NCBI GenBank assembly: GCA_027021325.1
Contig: JALUUN010000578.1
Span: 1 to 6,805 of the forward strand
Reading direction: 5' to 3'
DNA from: Planctomycetota bacterium
GTDB lineage: Bacteria > Planctomycetota > UBA1135
DNA length: 6,805 nt
Shown: positions 6,483 through 6,805 of the stretch, one piece after another
Numbering within the stretch: the first letter of the stretch is position 1
Layout of the letters: each line of letters starts with the position of its first letter
Notes under the pieces: model-generated
What the model saw: the letters and a program-made list of their open reading frames with translations, nothing else
Told to the model about the DNA's origin: nothing
Database searches by the model: none
Program-made: the position numbers and the translations under genes

Positions 6483-6496
6483 GGCGCTCGGGCGCC
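6483..6496 (+). terminator. Short GC hairpin after the receiver gene
   Basis: GGCGC (6483-6487) and GCGCC (6492-6496) form a 5-bp stem with a TCGG tetraloop, starting one base after the stop codon. There is no T-run behind it. It could stabilise the 3' end or weakly terminate, but chance is a real alternative in this base composition. Confidence 0.2.
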
Positions 6497-6555
6497 GCGG
6501 GGATCCTCTGGCGCGGCCGGCCCCGGGAATCTAGAGGGAGAGCGGACCTCTACCC

Positions 6556-6559
6556 GGAG
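6556..6559 (+). promoter_or_regulatory. Ribosome binding site of the small membrane protein gene
   Basis: GGAG with a 6-base spacer (6560-6565) to the ATG at 6566. This is the best-placed Shine-Dalgarno in the window, and it supports the start of a gene cut by the window edge. Confidence 0.55.
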
Positions 6560-6565
6560 CCCGTC

Positions 6566-6805
6566 ATGCGTCTCGACGTCCGCGCCTTTGCCCTGACCGC
6601 GGCCCTGATCTGGGGCCTCGGCGTCTTCTGCCTCACCTGGTGGGTGATCCTCTTCGACGGCGCAACCGGAGAGCCCACCCTGCTGGGACAGATCTACCGC
6701 GGCTTCAACATCAGCCCGCAGGGGAGCCTGATCGGCCTGCTGTGGGCGCTTCCGGACGGCTTCGTCTGCGGCGCCCTCTTCGCCTGGCTGTACAACCGCC
6801 TGGCG
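6566..6805 (+). CDS. Small two-helix membrane protein, holin-like annotation class (3' end outside window)
   Basis: Eighty codons are open to the window edge, from MRLDVRAFALTAALIWGLGV to ...AWLYNRLA. Two hydrophobic segments are clear, at about residues 7-29 (ALTAALIWGLGVFCLTWWVILF) and 57-77 (LIGLLWALPDGFVCGALFAW). Between them is a loop with the pattern GATGEPTLLGQIYRGFNISPQGS. A conserved-looking Gly/Trp pattern and the N-terminal RLDVRAFALT recall small bacterial proteins often auto-labelled 'bacteriophage holin' in high-GC and candidate-phylum genomes. That label is not evidence of lysis, and no phage genes are nearby. The protein probably ends soon after the window, given that the second helix is finished. 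The ATG is the only start: the frame is open back to the receiver's own TGA (6479-6481) with no other start codon, and GGAG sits 6 bases upstream. Confidence 0.82.
   Translation, partial: MRLDVRAFALTAALIWGLGVFCLTWWVILFDGATGEPTLLGQIYRGFNISPQGSLIGLLWALPDGFVCGALFAWLYNRLA

Noticed and set aside
1..6805. A new defence, mobile or biosynthetic system
   Set aside because: No transposase, integrase, nuclease, direct-repeat array or biosynthetic core enzyme was found. The genes are individually familiar apart from the 118-residue protein, and they do not form an evident cluster.

Overview
The window comes from a high-GC bacterium (roughly 70% G+C by eye, with codon third positions almost all G or C). 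The genes are densely packed chromosomal housekeeping and signalling genes. I see no insertion sequence, CRISPR array, tRNA, rRNA or phage structural module. The lineage cannot be fixed from the sequence. The gene mix fits high-GC lineages outside the classical model groups, such as Planctomycetota-like, Gemmatimonadota-like or related candidate phyla. It includes an XPNPEP1-like long aminopeptidase P, a PTA-fused malic enzyme, a small two-helix membrane protein, and few Shine-Dalgarno sites.

Layout: (1) 1-326, plus strand, the C-terminal end of a sensor histidine kinase whose start lies outside the window. (2) 281-637 and 642-2435, minus strand, a probable two-gene operon of a long-form Xaa-Pro aminopeptidase followed by a 118-residue protein I do not recognise. 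Its last 46 bases overlap the kinase gene tail to tail. (3) 2436-2661, a divergent control region with two facing promoters that both carry a TGCTANNCTCC box, plus a 14-bp palindrome. (4) 2662-3489, plus strand, a class I SAM-dependent methyltransferase of unknown substrate. (5) 3591-5888, plus strand, maeB, a malic enzyme fused to a phosphotransacetylase-like domain. (6) 6077-6481, plus strand, a stand-alone response-regulator receiver domain. (7) 6566-6805, plus strand, the start of a small membrane protein cut by the window edge.

The genes do not form one pathway. The aminopeptidase (proline-peptide turnover) and malic enzyme (malate to pyruvate, giving NADPH) are metabolic. The kinase fragment and the receiver are two-component parts about 5.7 kb apart, with no evidence that they are partners. 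I found no convincing new multi-gene system. The points worth a second look are the apparently leaderless aminopeptidase promoter with its matching divergent partner, the SD-less and C-rich translation starts, the small unknown protein tied to the aminopeptidase, and the altered loop in the PTA-like half of the malic enzyme.
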